From Haemophilus sputorum CCUG 13788 (GTDB taxonomy: Bacteria; Pseudomonadota; Gammaproteobacteria; Enterobacterales; Pasteurellaceae), in assembly GCF_000238795.1 (NCBI RefSeq), contig NZ_AFNK01000001.1:1-64000 (forward strand): 64,000 nucleotides of DNA. The letters run 5' to 3'. A model generated the notes under the pieces. It was not told where the DNA came from and made no database searches. It saw nothing but the letters and a program-made list of their open reading frames with translations. The translations under genes and the position numbers were made by a program. Positions 19,436 through 28,639 of this stretch are shown here, in pieces; within the stretch, counting starts at the first letter, position 1, and every line of letters begins with the position of its first letter.

Positions 19436-22400
19436 TTAGCTGATAATTTCTAGCAATGCTTGGACTGGGTGTTTAATGCCCTGATGCACCATACGTTTGA
19501 CTTGTGAGCGGCAAGAATAACCAGTCGCTAGGCAGCGATTCATTGGTTTATCTGCCATTTTGACTTGCCAAGATTGCGCATAAATTGCCTTCGACATTTC
19601 AATATGCGCAGTTTCATGCCCAAATGTACCTGCCATGCCACAACAGCCAACATTTTGATTGATAAGCGTTTCCCCAAAATAGGCAAAAATTTGCTGCCAA
19701 TCTTGTGTGGCACTTGGTAATTCAGTCGATTCAGTACAATGTGCAAATAAATGCCATGGCAAGCGGTCAGATTCTACGGCTTTTTTACTGACGTTGAGCG
19801 TTTCATTTTGAATGACGGATTTTAACCATTCATGGGCTAATTGCACATGGAAATTCCCTCGTTCTGCTTTGAGAATATCACGATATTCATCGCGATAGAG
19901 CAAGGTTAATGCTGGGTCAATCGCCACCATTGGCAGACCTAATTTTGCGACTCGATTTAAGAATTCTGCTTGGTTTTTGGCTGTTTTTGCAAATTGGCTT
20001 AAAAATCCTTTAATGTGTTGCGCTTTGCCACTTGGATTAAATGGTAAGACGATTGGGCGGAAACCAATTTTCTCTACAAACTTCACAAAATCGGCTACCA
20101 CTTTAGCATCGTAAAAAGTCGTGAAGGGATCTTGTACAATTAGTACAGTTTTGCAATTTTCTGCAGAAAATTGACCGCTTGCAGCACGTTGTTCCAACGC
20201 TTCTAATGTTTCACCCTGATAGCCAATTGCTACTAATTGCTGGCGCAAATTCGGTACAGATAATGCTGGTAAGTAAGTCATGCCAATGAGTTTATTAGCA
20301 GCGACTTCTGCAAGCTGTGTTGTACTAAAGAAGTTAAAAAAGCGCGGGGCTTTCGCCATGATAGGCGCAATAAATTCTAAATTTGATACCACATAGTCTT
20401 TTATTGGACGGAAATAGCGCTGATGGTAAAGCTGATTAAATTGGCTGCGGAATGTTGGCACATCAATTTTAATCGGGCATTGGCTTGCGCATGCTTTACA
20501 TGCCAAGCAAGTATCCATTGCAGCTTTTACTTCATGTGAAAAATCGTATTCTTGCTTTTTCTTCAATGAATGGCGGATTTTGGCAACAAAATCGGTTAGT
20601 TTTAACGAATTTTTGCTGGAGTCAAAAATTAACGTTTGTGGATCAACACCTTGCTCGGCTAATAAGCGCAACCATTCTCGAATCATTGCTGCACGCCCTT
20701 TAGGAGAAAAAAGACGATTTCCTGAAACTTTCATAGAAGGGCACATTGTGCTGTGAACATCAAAGTTAAAGCATAAGCCGTTTCCGTTACAACTCATCGC
20801 GCCTTTAAACTCATCGCGCACCTCAATTGGAATCGTGCGGTCGTAATCTGCGCGCATGGTCGAATCAATTGGATACAGGGTTTCGGCTGAATCTAGCGGC
20901 GTACAGATTTTGCCCGGGTTTAAGCGGTTGCTGGGGTCAAAGAGGGTTTTGATTTGGCGTAGTTCTCGCCAAAGCTGCTCGCCAAAGAAGCGCTCACCAT
21001 AGTAAGAACGCATTCCTTTGCCGTGTTCCCCCCAAATTAAACCACCATATTTGGCAGTCAGTTCGACGACCTGATCTGAAATCATCTTAAAGGTTTTAAC
21101 TTGTGCTTTATCGCATAAATCCAGCGCAGGGCGAACATGTAAAACTCCTGCATCAACGTGTCCAAACATTCCGTAGGCTAATTGATGACTGTCTAATAAT
21201 GCACGGAATTCGCTAATGTAATCGGCTAAATGTTCAGGTGGCACGCAAGTGTCTTCAACAAAAGGAATGGGTTTCGCCCAACCTTTAGCATTGCCTAATA
21301 ATCCCACTGCTTTTTTACGCATTGTGTAAATTTTCTCAATTGAAGCTAAATCATCACAGCATTGGTAACCAATAATGCCTGCTTCATTTCGAGCAATTTT
21401 GTCATCAAGCGAACGACATAATTCGGCAACTTGTGCTTCAATTTGAGCAGCATCGTGTCCTGCATATTCGACGATATTGATGCCTAGAATCGGGTTTGCC
21501 TCGTCTTCTTTTAATAAGTCTGAAACGGAGTGCCAAATAATGTCTTGTTTAGCCAGATTAAGCACTTTGGAATCGACGGTTTCTACAGATAACGCTTTTG
21601 CTTCTAGCATAAAAGGTGCAGCGCGTAATGCAGCATCAAAAGAGTTATATTTAATATTGATTAACGTGCGATATTTTGGAATAGGTAATAAATTTAATTT
21701 GGCTTCACAAATAAATGCAAGCGATCCTTCAGAGCCTGTCAAAATACGGGTTAAATTAAATTGACTCTCATCTTCATTAAATACATTTTTTAAATCATAG
21801 CCTGTTAAAAAACGATTTAATTGTGGCAAAGAAGAGAGCACTAATGGGCGTAATGTTTTGCAGCGAGAAAATATGGTTTCATGTAATTTTCGCCCGTACT
21901 CGGAAAGATTTAATTGGGTTAAATTTGCAGAAAATTGTTCAGAATTGATCGCTTGCGTTTCTAATACCTCTCCGTTAATTAACACAGATTTGAGTCCTAA
22001 AACGTGGTCGGAGGTTTTGCCATATTGTAATGAGCCTTGTCCTGAAGCATCAGTGTTAATCATTCCGCCTAATGTAGCACGATTGCTAGTGGATAGTTCA
22101 GGAGAGAAGAAGAGACCGTATGGTTTGAGATATTGATTTAATTGATCTTTTACGACACCAGCTTGAACACGAACCCAACGTTCTTCAACATTAAGCTCTA
22201 AAATTTGATTCATATGGCGTGAAAGATCAACGATGATATTTTGGTTCAATGATTGCCCGTTAGTGCCCGTTCCACCACCTCTTGGCGTGAACGTTAGCGC
22301 GCTAAACTCTGTTTTTTGCGCTAATTTCGTTAAAATTACAACATCAGCGATTGATTTAGGGAAAAGTAAGGCTTGCGGTAATTGCTGATAAACACTGTTA

Positions 22401-22531
22401 TCTGTTGCTAAAGAGAGTCTATCTGAATAGCTAGAGGCGATATCGCCACTGAAATTTTGTGTGCGCAGGCTTTCTAAATAAGCGCTAACTATGGGATCTA
22501 AAGATGGTGTTTGCGAGAGTCTAGGTATCAT
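19436..22531 (-). CDS. ydiJ: YdiJ family FAD/Fe-S oxidoreductase (D-2-hydroxyacid dehydrogenase type)
   Basis: The 1031-residue protein has the YdiJ architecture. The N-terminal FAD-binding PCMH domain includes PRGGGTGTNGQSLN, and GGMINTDASGQGS follows. A FAD-oxidase C-terminal domain contains GHVDAGVLHVRP. The C-terminal half has cysteine motifs CNGNGLCFNF and CLACKACASQCPIKID for Fe-S clusters and CCGMAGTFG of the CCG domain. E. coli YdiJ is about the same size and oxidises D-2-hydroxyglutarate. Substrate assignment here is by family. Two USS cores lie inside (near 19759 and 20175). Confidence 0.88.
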   Translation of the reverse strand: MIPRLSQTPSLDPIVSAYLESLRTQNFSGDIASSYSDRLSLATDNSVYQQLPQALLFPKSIADVVILTKLAQKTEFSALTFTPRGGGTGTNGQSLNQNIIVDLSRHMNQILELNVEERWVRVQAGVVKDQLNQYLKPYGLFFSPELSTSNRATLGGMINTDASGQGSLQYGKTSDHVLGLKSVLINGEVLETQAINSEQFSANLTQLNLSEYGRKLHETIFSRCKTLRPLVLSSLPQLNRFLTGYDLKNVFNEDESQFNLTRILTGSEGSLAFICEAKLNLLPIPKYRTLINIKYNSFDAALRAAPFMLEAKALSVETVDSKVLNLAKQDIIWHSVSDLLKEDEANPILGINIVEYAGHDAAQIEAQVAELCRSLDDKIARNEAGIIGYQCCDDLASIEKIYTMRKKAVGLLGNAKGWAKPIPFVEDTCVPPEHLADYISEFRALLDSHQLAYGMFGHVDAGVLHVRPALDLCDKAQVKTFKMISDQVVELTAKYGGLIWGEHGKGMRSYYGERFFGEQLWRELRQIKTLFDPSNRLNPGKICTPLDSAETLYPIDSTMRADYDRTIPIEVRDEFKGAMSCNGNGLCFNFDVHSTMCPSMKVSGNRLFSPKGRAAMIREWLRLLAEQGVDPQTLIFDSSKNSLKLTDFVAKIRHSLKKKQEYDFSHEVKAAMDTCLACKACASQCPIKIDVPTFRSQFNQLYHQRYFRPIKDYVVSNLEFIAPIMAKAPRFFNFFSTTQLAEVAANKLIGMTYLPALSVPNLRQQLVAIGYQGETLEALEQRAASGQFSAENCKTVLIVQDPFTTFYDAKVVADFVKFVEKIGFRPIVLPFNPSGKAQHIKGFLSQFAKTAKNQAEFLNRVAKLGLPMVAIDPALTLLYRDEYRDILKAERGNFHVQLAHEWLKSVIQNETLNVSKKAVESDRLPWHLFAHCTESTELPSATQDWQQIFAYFGETLINQNVGCCGMAGTFGHETAHIEMSKAIYAQSWQVKMADKPMNRCLATGYSCRSQVKRMVHQGIKHPVQALLEIIS

Positions 22532-22887
22532 TATATTTATTCCGAATAATAAATTTTGCTAAATATTAACAAGAAAAACGTAGATTGAAAACGAAAGTAA
22601 ATAAAAGGCTGACTTTTGTCAAAGTTGTCATTTTGAGCTTAAATTTAGTTAAAAAAGACATTTATTTCAGATTTGTTTAGTAAATAACATTGATTTTATG
22701 TGATTGGGTACCCATAATAAGAATATTCTTGCTCATACTTTCATTATATGGAGAGTACAAGAATGTGATAGATGGTATATATGCCATTTATTTTTAGTGG
22801 CAGAATCTGTCATATAGGTCTCTTTATTCTCTAGTGAGATGGGAGCTTTCAATATTATCAATCTATGAAATATAGAGGATCATCCAA
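22532..22887 (+). promoter_or_regulatory. Divergent ydiJ / ompA upstream region
   Basis: This 356-bp gap holds no reading frame of note. A likely ompA promoter is TTGATT (22690-22695), 17 bp, CATAAT (22713-22718), which would give a leader of about 160 nt. The segment TTTTAGTGGCAGAAT (ending 22806) also occurs upstream of frdA near 10937-10951. The ribosome site GAGGA stands just before the ATG at 22888. Confidence 0.45.
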
Positions 22888-23976
22888 ATGAAAAAAACAT
22901 TAGTTGCATTAGCAGTATTAGCTTCAGCAGCAGCAACCGCAGCACCGCAAGAAAATACTTTCTACGCGGGTGCTAAAGCTGGTTGGGCATCATTTCATGA
23001 TGGCATCAAACAATTAGATGCAAAAGATGGCGGTAAATACGGCATCAATAAAAACTCTGTAACTTACGGTGTATTTGGTGGTTACCAAATCTTAAACCAA
23101 AACAACTTTGGTTTAGCTACAGAAGTAGGTTATGACTATTTTGGTCGTGTTCGTGGTCACCAAAATACTAAAGCTGGTGGTGAGAAACAAACTTTCAAAC
23201 ATTCAGCACATGGCACAACTATTTCTTTAAAACCAAGCTATGAAGTATTACCTAACTTAGATGTTTACGGTAAAGTAGGTATCGCATTAGTAAATAACCG
23301 TTACAAAACAGTGAATGTGGTAACTAAAGCGCCAACAAAAACTCACCGTTTCCAAAGTTCTTTAATTTTAGGTGCGGGTGTTGAATATGCAATTCTTCCT
23401 GAGTTATCAGCACGTGTTGAATATCAATGGTTAAATAATGCAGGCAAAGCAAGCCAAGCTACTTTAAACCGCATGGGTGCAACAGACTACCGTCCTGATA
23501 TCAGCTCAGTATCTGCTGGTTTAACATACCGCTTTGGTCAAGGCGCTGCACCAGCACCAGTAGCTGCGCCACAAGTTGAAACTAAAAACTTCGCATTTAG
23601 CTCAGATGTATTATTTGCATTTGGTAAAGCAAACTTAAAACCAGCTGCAGCACAAGCATTAGATGCAATGCAATCTGAAATCAATGCTTCAGGTTTAGGT
23701 AATGCAGCAATCCAAGTAAATGGTTACACTGACCGTATCGGTAAAGAAGCAGCAAACTTAAAACTTTCACAACGTCGTGCAGAAACAGTAGCGAACTACA
23801 TCGTTTCTAAAGGCGCACCAGCTGCAAACGTAACTGCAGTAGGTTACGGTGAAGCGAACCCAGTAACTGGCAACACTTGTGATGCAGTTAAAGGTCGTAA
23901 AGCGTTAATCGCATGTTTAGCACCAGACCGTCGTGTTGAAGTTCAAGTACAAGGTACTAAAGAAGTAACTATGTAA
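22888..23976 (+). CDS. ompA: OmpA family outer-membrane porin, first copy
   Basis: The 362-residue protein has a signal peptide ending ASAAATAA, then an eight-stranded OmpA beta-barrel (to about residue 215, closing SAGLTYRFGQG). A short Ala/Pro hinge and the OmpA C-terminal peptidoglycan-binding domain follow (FAFSSDVLFAFGKANLKP, NGYTDRIGKEAANLKLSQRRA). A cysteine pair lies near the end (NTCDAV, IACLAPDRR). This is the P5/major outer-membrane protein family of Pasteurellaceae. Its 3' third is identical in DNA to the neighbour at 24262. Surface loops differ between the two copies. Confidence 0.96.
   Translation: MKKTLVALAVLASAAATAAPQENTFYAGAKAGWASFHDGIKQLDAKDGGKYGINKNSVTYGVFGGYQILNQNNFGLATEVGYDYFGRVRGHQNTKAGGEKQTFKHSAHGTTISLKPSYEVLPNLDVYGKVGIALVNNRYKTVNVVTKAPTKTHRFQSSLILGAGVEYAILPELSARVEYQWLNNAGKASQATLNRMGATDYRPDISSVSAGLTYRFGQGAAPAPVAAPQVETKNFAFSSDVLFAFGKANLKPAAAQALDAMQSEINASGLGNAAIQVNGYTDRIGKEAANLKLSQRRAETVANYIVSKGAPAANVTAVGYGEANPVTGNTCDAVKGRKALIACLAPDRRVEVQVQGTKEVTM
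23584..23961 (+). repeat. 378-bp perfect direct repeat, copy 1 (3' part of ompA-1)
   Basis: Identical base for base to 24994-25371, at an offset of 1410 bp. It covers the whole peptidoglycan-binding domain. Similarity continues more weakly into the 3' UTR and terminator. Confidence 0.97.
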
Positions 23977-24007
23977 TAGTTAGTTCTTAACGGACTTAGC
24001 TAAATAA

Positions 24008-24038
24008 GAAAAACCCGCATTCTTGCGGGTTTTTCTTT
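24008..24038 (+). terminator. Terminator of ompA copy 1
   Basis: A perfect 12-bp stem (24008-24019 against 24024-24035) with a T-rich tail lies 31 bp after the stop. Confidence 0.88.
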
Positions 24039-24117
24039 ATAATGGAGTTCTATCAGCTGGTTTGAGTGATTTATATCAATAAAACGCCCGAATTTTAATC
24101 AAATCAATAAAAATTGT

Positions 24118-24147
24118 TTGATTTTCGTTTTTTTTGTTTGATAGAAT
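24118..24147 (+). promoter_or_regulatory. Promoter of ompA copy 2
   Basis: TTGATT (24118-24123), 18 bp, TAGAAT (24142-24147), with TG one base before the -10 (extended -10). It leaves a leader of roughly 105 nt, so each ompA has its own promoter and terminator. Confidence 0.55.
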
Positions 24148-24261
24148 GTAACTGTAATAAGGGCTTTTACATATTTCTCATGTTGAGGAATTGAAAAAGG
24201 TAATATTCGGCTCATTATGAGCAGTTTTTAGATGACGAAATTGAAATAGAGGATCATCAAA

Positions 24262-25386
24262 ATGAAAAAATCATTAGTTGCATTAGCAGTATTAGCAGCT
24301 TCAGCAGCAGCAACAGCAGCTCCACAAGAAAATACTTTCTACGTTGGTGCTAAAGCAGGTTGGGCGGCATTCCACCACGGCATTAAACAAATCGACGACA
24401 AACACGCGACCGATGCTCGTTATAATGCTAACACTAGCAAATTCGGTATCAACCGCAACTCTGTAACTTACGGTGTGTTCGGTGGCTACCAAATCTTAAA
24501 CCAAAACAATTTTGGTTTAGCAACCGAATTAGGTTATGACTACTACGGTCGTGTTCGTGGTAACGACAGAGTTAACAATAGCGATGTTCGTGCTTACAAA
24601 CACTCTGCACACGGTCTAAACTTAAGCTTAAAACCAAGCTATGCAGTATTACCTGACTTAGATGTTTACGGTAAAGTAGGTGTTGCATTAGTTCGTAACG
24701 ACTATAAATTCTACGATGTAACTGGTGCAGGTAATCACTCTAAATACCACAACTTAAAACCATCTTTAACTTTAGGTGGTGGTGTTGAGTATGCAATTCT
24801 TCCAGAATTAGCATTCCGTGTTGAATACCAATACTTAAACAAAGCGGGTAACTACTCTAAAGCAGTTCGTAAAGCTGGCGGTCAAGATTTCACTAAATAC
24901 AGTCCAGATATCCACTCAGTATCTGCTGGTTTAACATACCGCTTTGGTCAAGGTGCTGCTCCAGCACCAGTAGCTGAGCCACAAATCGAAACCAAAAACT
25001 TCGCATTTAGCTCAGATGTATTATTTGCATTTGGTAAAGCAAACTTAAAACCAGCTGCAGCACAAGCATTAGATGCAATGCAATCTGAAATCAATGCTTC
25101 AGGTTTAGGTAATGCAGCAATCCAAGTAAATGGTTACACTGACCGTATCGGTAAAGAAGCAGCAAACTTAAAACTTTCACAACGTCGTGCAGAAACAGTA
25201 GCGAACTACATCGTTTCTAAAGGCGCACCAGCTGCAAACGTAACTGCAGTAGGTTACGGTGAAGCGAACCCAGTAACTGGCAACACTTGTGATGCAGTTA
25301 AAGGTCGTAAAGCGTTAATCGCATGTTTAGCACCAGACCGTCGTGTTGAAGTTCAAGTACAAGGTACTAAACAAGTAACTATGTAA
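24262..25386 (+). CDS. ompA: OmpA family outer-membrane porin, second copy
   Basis: The 374-residue paralog of the preceding gene has the same signal peptide type and barrel strands (AGAKAGWAAFHHG, YGVFGGYQILNQNNFGLATE), but longer, different extracellular loops, for example around residues 45-60, 100-112 and 150-162. The C-terminal domain is identical to copy 1 apart from a few residues at its edges. Two tandem ompA-type genes are known in Pasteurellaceae such as H. ducreyi. GAGGATCATC precedes both starts. Confidence 0.96.
   Translation: MKKSLVALAVLAASAAATAAPQENTFYVGAKAGWAAFHHGIKQIDDKHATDARYNANTSKFGINRNSVTYGVFGGYQILNQNNFGLATELGYDYYGRVRGNDRVNNSDVRAYKHSAHGLNLSLKPSYAVLPDLDVYGKVGVALVRNDYKFYDVTGAGNHSKYHNLKPSLTLGGGVEYAILPELAFRVEYQYLNKAGNYSKAVRKAGGQDFTKYSPDIHSVSAGLTYRFGQGAAPAPVAEPQIETKNFAFSSDVLFAFGKANLKPAAAQALDAMQSEINASGLGNAAIQVNGYTDRIGKEAANLKLSQRRAETVANYIVSKGAPAANVTAVGYGEANPVTGNTCDAVKGRKALIACLAPDRRVEVQVQGTKQVTM
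24994..25371 (+). repeat. 378-bp perfect direct repeat, copy 2 (3' part of ompA-2)
   Basis: Identical to 23584-23961. The first mismatch downstream is at 25372 (C against G), and just upstream at 24993 (C against T). Confidence 0.97.
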
Positions 25387-25418
25387 TAGTTAGTTGCTAA
25401 AGAACTTAGCTAAATAAG

Positions 25419-25447
25419 AAAAACCCGCAGTAATGCGGGTTTTTTTA
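25419..25447 (+). terminator. Terminator of ompA copy 2
   Basis: A perfect 11-bp stem (25419-25429 against 25434-25444) runs into a T run, closely similar to the terminator of copy 1. Confidence 0.88.
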
Positions 25448-25518
25448 TGCTCTTTTAACCTGAACGCGTTATTATAGAGATCTTCAACGTCGTTTATTTA
25501 ATCATTAAGGAGAGGCTT

Positions 25519-26016
25519 ATGTTTATCACAAGCTCAGCCATTAAAAATGGTGTATTTGAAGATAAGTATGGAAAAAGAGGGAATCAATTTAGCCCAAATG
25601 GTATGCCAACCTATTCTATTCCATTTGAGATTCATCAAGCACCAGAAAACACACAATCTTTTGTTGTAGTACTAGAAGATAAAGATGCAATCACAGCCAG
25701 TGGTTTTGTTTGGATTCATTGGTTAATTGCTGATCTTAAACGAACAAAGATTGAAGAAAATGAAAGCCAAACTGCAACCGATTATGCGCAAGGAGCAAAT
25801 TCTTGGGCGAGTAAATTAGGGCAATTTGATATTCAAGAAGCCTCATTTTATGGAGGAATGGCGCCGCCAAATTGTTTACATCGTTATGAACTGATTGTTT
25901 ATGCGCTAGATACAGAGCTTAATTTATCGTCTGGCTTCCGTTTTAATGATCTCCATTTTGCGATGCAAGGTCACATTTTAGCTCAAGCTAGCATTATGGG
26001 AACTTATGATGTTTAG
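25519..26016 (+). CDS. YbhB/YbcL family PEBP-like protein
   Basis: The 165-residue protein belongs to the phosphatidylethanolamine-binding / Raf-kinase-inhibitor-like family. It has the anion-pocket motifs VVLEDKDA, FVWIHWLIADL and YGGMAPPNCLHRYELIVYALD. There is no signal peptide, so it is probably cytoplasmic. Bacterial members have no agreed function. AAGGAGAGG precedes the start. It forms a single-gene unit convergent with asnA. Confidence 0.82.
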   Translation: MFITSSAIKNGVFEDKYGKRGNQFSPNGMPTYSIPFEIHQAPENTQSFVVVLEDKDAITASGFVWIHWLIADLKRTKIEENESQTATDYAQGANSWASKLGQFDIQEASFYGGMAPPNCLHRYELIVYALDTELNLSSGFRFNDLHFAMQGHILAQASIMGTYDV

Positions 26017-26030
26017 GTAAGCTAACTAAA

Positions 26031-26057
26031 AAGGCATACACATAAAGTGTATGCCTT
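26031..26057. terminator. Bidirectional terminator between the PEBP gene and asnA
   Basis: A perfect 11-bp stem (26031-26041 against 26047-26057) lies between two convergent genes, 15 and 22 bp from their stops. Confidence 0.8.
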
Positions 26058-26078
26058 AACGTATTTGATATTTCCTGA

Positions 26079-27071
26079 TTACAGGATATTTTTGAACTGT
26101 TCTAATGTAGCTTTTGGCCAAACGCTAGATTGTACTTCACCGATGTGTTGTTTACGAAGTAAGAACATCGCTAGACGAGATTGGCCGATACCACCACCAA
26201 TAGATAGAGGTAATTTACCGGCAAGTAAATCTTTATGCCAATCCATTTCTAAACGAGATTCATCGCCAGTTAATGAAACTTGTAAGCGTAATGCTTTTTC
26301 ATCCACACGAATCCCCATTGAAGAGAGCTCAAATGCAGTGCCTAACTGTTCGTTCCAAACTAAGATATCGCCATTTAAGCCTTTGTAGCCGCTTTCAGAT
26401 TCAGTTGTCCAGTCATCATAATCTGGAGCACGACCATCATGTGGTTTACCATCAGATAATTTGCCACCGATACCAATCAGAAATACGGCACCAAATTCTT
26501 TACAGATTGCATTTTCGCGCGCTTTGCTGCTTAAATCTGGATAGCGTTTGACTAAATCTTCACTGTGAACAAAGGTAATTTGTTTTGGTAAGATGGATGG
26601 AATATCAAAACGCGCTTCTACTGCTAATTCAGTTAAACGAATCGCTTTATAGATTTCATTCACGGTTTCTTTTAAATATTCAAAGTTACGACGACCAGTC
26701 GGAATCACTTTTTCCCAGTCCCATTGGTCAACATAAACTGAGTGGGTTGCATCAAGAGAATCTTCATCTGGGCGTAATGCTTTCATGTGTACGAATAAAC
26801 CTTCGCCTTCTTGGAAACCAAAGCGCGCAAGGGTATGGCGTTTCCATTTTGCTAAAGAATGAACCACTTCATAAGTCGCGTCCGGAATACATTTCACGTG
26901 GACTTGTACTGCTTTTTCAATTCCTGAAAGGTTATCTTGCATGCCGTTGCCGACTTCGCTCAGAATTGGGCCTTGAACTTCAATAATGCCGAGTTTATCA
27001 ATTAAATATTGGGTAAAAGTGTTTTTAACAAAGCTAATTTCGTTTTGTTGTAAGATAAATGATTTTTTCAT
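26079..27071 (-). CDS. asnA: Aspartate-ammonia ligase (asparagine synthetase A)
   Basis: AsnA makes asparagine from aspartate, ammonia and ATP. The 330 residues match E. coli AsnA. Recognisable class II synthetase-like segments are [39 protein letters not shown], and the C-terminal [14 protein letters not shown]. It is divergent from asnC, which activates it in enteric bacteria, with about 160 bp of very AT-rich DNA between them. Confidence 0.97.
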   Translation of the reverse strand: MKKSFILQQNEISFVKNTFTQYLIDKLGIIEVQGPILSEVGNGMQDNLSGIEKAVQVHVKCIPDATYEVVHSLAKWKRHTLARFGFQEGEGLFVHMKALRPDEDSLDATHSVYVDQWDWEKVIPTGRRNFEYLKETVNEIYKAIRLTELAVEARFDIPSILPKQITFVHSEDLVKRYPDLSSKARENAICKEFGAVFLIGIGGKLSDGKPHDGRAPDYDDWTTESESGYKGLNGDILVWNEQLGTAFELSSMGIRVDEKALRLQVSLTGDESRLEMDWHKDLLAGKLPLSIGGGIGQSRLAMFLLRKQHIGEVQSSVWPKATLEQFKNIL

Positions 27072-27245
27072 TGTTGCTTTCCTTTTGATAATTCATTGTC
27101 CATTAAAATGGTATGCACGTAATTTAACGGATTTCTTAAAAAACTCAATAGAAATTCAATAAAACTCTTTTTGTGTTATATAATATCTAAAAATAATTTA
27201 TATTTTTTATATTTTATTTAAGTTTTTACAAAAGTGGAGGAAAAT

Positions 27246-27719
27246 TTGACCGCTTCTCAACTTAATAAGCCTGTGCTCGATGCGTTAGATCAGCATATTT
27301 TACGTTCGCTAATTCAAGATGCTAAAACACCATATGCAGAAATCGCACGACATTATGGGGTGAGTGCTGGGACTATTCATGTGCGTGTGGAGAAAATGCG
27401 CCAATCTGGCGTCATTGAAGGAACAAAAATTAAGATTAACGAGCGCAAGCTAGGTTATGACGTTTGCTGTTTTATTGGCATTATTTTGAAATCAGCCAAA
27501 GATTATGAACAAGTTATTGCTAAACTGAATGCATTTCCTGAGGTGGTTGAGGCATATTACACCACGGGTAATTATTCGATTTTTATCAAAGTCATGACGC
27601 ATACCATTGAAGAGCTGCATCAAGTATTAGCGGGTAAGATTCAAAGCATTGATGAAATTCAATCGACTGAAACCTTGATTTCTATGCAGAATCCGATTTT
27701 GCGTGATATTCAGCCTTAA
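27246..27719 (+). CDS. asnC: AsnC transcriptional regulator
   Basis: AsnC is an Lrp-family regulator of asnA that responds to asparagine. The 157-residue frame is counted from a TTG at 27246, which has GGAGG five bases upstream; the GTG at 27234 overlaps that site. The N-terminal helix-turn-helix reads PYAEIARHYGVSAGTIHVR and the C-terminal RAM domain contains YYTTGNYSIFIKVM. A USS core begins right at the start codon (TTGACCGCTT), so it shapes the first residues (T-A-S). Confidence 0.93.
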   Translation: MTASQLNKPVLDALDQHILRSLIQDAKTPYAEIARHYGVSAGTIHVRVEKMRQSGVIEGTKIKINERKLGYDVCCFIGIILKSAKDYEQVIAKLNAFPEVVEAYYTTGNYSIFIKVMTHTIEELHQVLAGKIQSIDEIQSTETLISMQNPILRDIQP

Positions 27720-27795
27720 CAAGCGGTTTATTTTGATGAAAGATTTGCAAATGTTAACTTTTTGTTATTGATAATTGTATTTTAATTTGTATTTG

Positions 27796-27822
27796 CTATT
27801 GATTCTATCGAATCTATCGGCT
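27796..27822 (+). repeat. Three tandem 9-bp CTAT repeats upstream of dps
   Basis: CTATTGATT, CTATCGAAT and CTATCGGCT follow each other without gaps. The phase is nearly one helix turn. They end 21 bp upstream of a TATAAT (27844-27849) in the dps leader region, where a regulator could bind. Confidence 0.4.
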
Positions 27823-27843
27823 TTTCAATAAAAAGTGAGGGCG

Positions 27844-27849
27844 TATAAT
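27844..27849 (+). promoter_or_regulatory. -10 element of dps
   Basis: A consensus TATAAT lies 62 bp upstream of the dps start. No good -35 hexamer is seen at 17 bp (CTTTTC), which fits a promoter that needs an activator or an alternative sigma factor. Confidence 0.5.
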
Positions 27850-27911
27850 GATGCCATCAGAAGATGAGAGACTGATAAAACATCAATTCATAACAATAGA
27901 GGAAACAAAAT

Positions 27912-28394
27912 ATGTCAAAAACAATTATCGGCTTAGATAAAGCACAATCATCAGAATTAGCAGCAAAATTAAATGAGTTATTAGCTACTTACCAAGTTTT
28001 TTATACCAATGTACGTGGTTATCACTGGAATATTAAAGGCGTGAATTTCTTTGAATTACATGCAAAATTTGAAGAAATTTATACGGATTTGGTTGAGAAA
28101 GTGGATGAAATTGCAGAGCGTATTTTAACTTTAGGCTATACACCGAATAATGCTTATAGCCAATACTTGAAAGTTTCACGTATTCAAGAAGATATCGCTA
28201 TCAGCACTGCGCAAGATTGCTTAACTGGCACCTTAAAAGGTTTAACTGTGTTACTTGAGCAACAACGTGAAATTTTAAATTTTGCTGGTGAGGCAGAAGA
28301 TGAAGGTACTGCATCTCAAATGAGCGATTATATTAAAGAGCAAGAAAAATTAGTTTGGATGTTCCAAGCTGCTTGCCAAACTTGCCACGCTTAA
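27912..28394 (+). CDS. dps: Dps ferritin-like DNA-protection protein
   Basis: Dps forms a 12-subunit shell that oxidises and stores iron with hydrogen peroxide. The 160 residues include the ferroxidase motif HWNIKGVNFFELHAKFEEIY followed by DEIAERI. The N-terminus is short and not very basic, so direct DNA binding is uncertain. GAGGAA precedes the start. It is a single gene with its own terminator. Confidence 0.95.
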   Translation: MSKTIIGLDKAQSSELAAKLNELLATYQVFYTNVRGYHWNIKGVNFFELHAKFEEIYTDLVEKVDEIAERILTLGYTPNNAYSQYLKVSRIQEDIAISTAQDCLTGTLKGLTVLLEQQREILNFAGEAEDEGTASQMSDYIKEQEKLVWMFQAACQTCHA

Positions 28395-28403
28395 TCGAAA
28401 TCA

Positions 28404-28427
28404 ATCCCGCCCCGTGCGGGATTTTTG
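28404..28427 (+). terminator. Terminator of dps
   Basis: A perfect 7-bp GC-rich stem (28404-28410 against 28416-28422) with a T run begins 9 bp after dps. Confidence 0.82.
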
Positions 28428-28508
28428 TTAGATAAAAATATGATCTTCATCACACTTTACAGTTTCGTAGCTTGCGAAGTGTGATGTAACCTTTTATAGT
28501 TCCATGCC

Positions 28509-28582
28509 ATAAGTCGGGGTGCCGAAAGGCTGAGATAATACCCGTGAACCTGATTCAGTTAGTACTGACGTAGGAAACTTAC
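28509..28582 (+). ncRNA. TPP (thiamine pyrophosphate) riboswitch
   Basis: The conserved THI-box segments appear in order: CGGGGTGCC, GGCTGAGATAATACCC, GTGAACCTGATTCAGTTAGT, and GTAGGAAACTT. The P1 helix can form from AAGT (28511-28514) and ACTT (28577-28580). It lies about 60 bp upstream of thiM, so it should control thiMDE by thiamine pyrophosphate. Confidence 0.95.
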
Positions 28583-28639
28583 ACCTTATTTTCAACCGTG
28601 CCTGCTTTCCTTTCAGTATGATTTCTTTGGAGGAAAAGC

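Noticed and set aside
23584-25371. Repeats in the ompA region as a mobile element or CRISPR-like array
   Set aside because: The identity is confined to homologous coding positions of two paralogs and has no spacers, ends or transposase.
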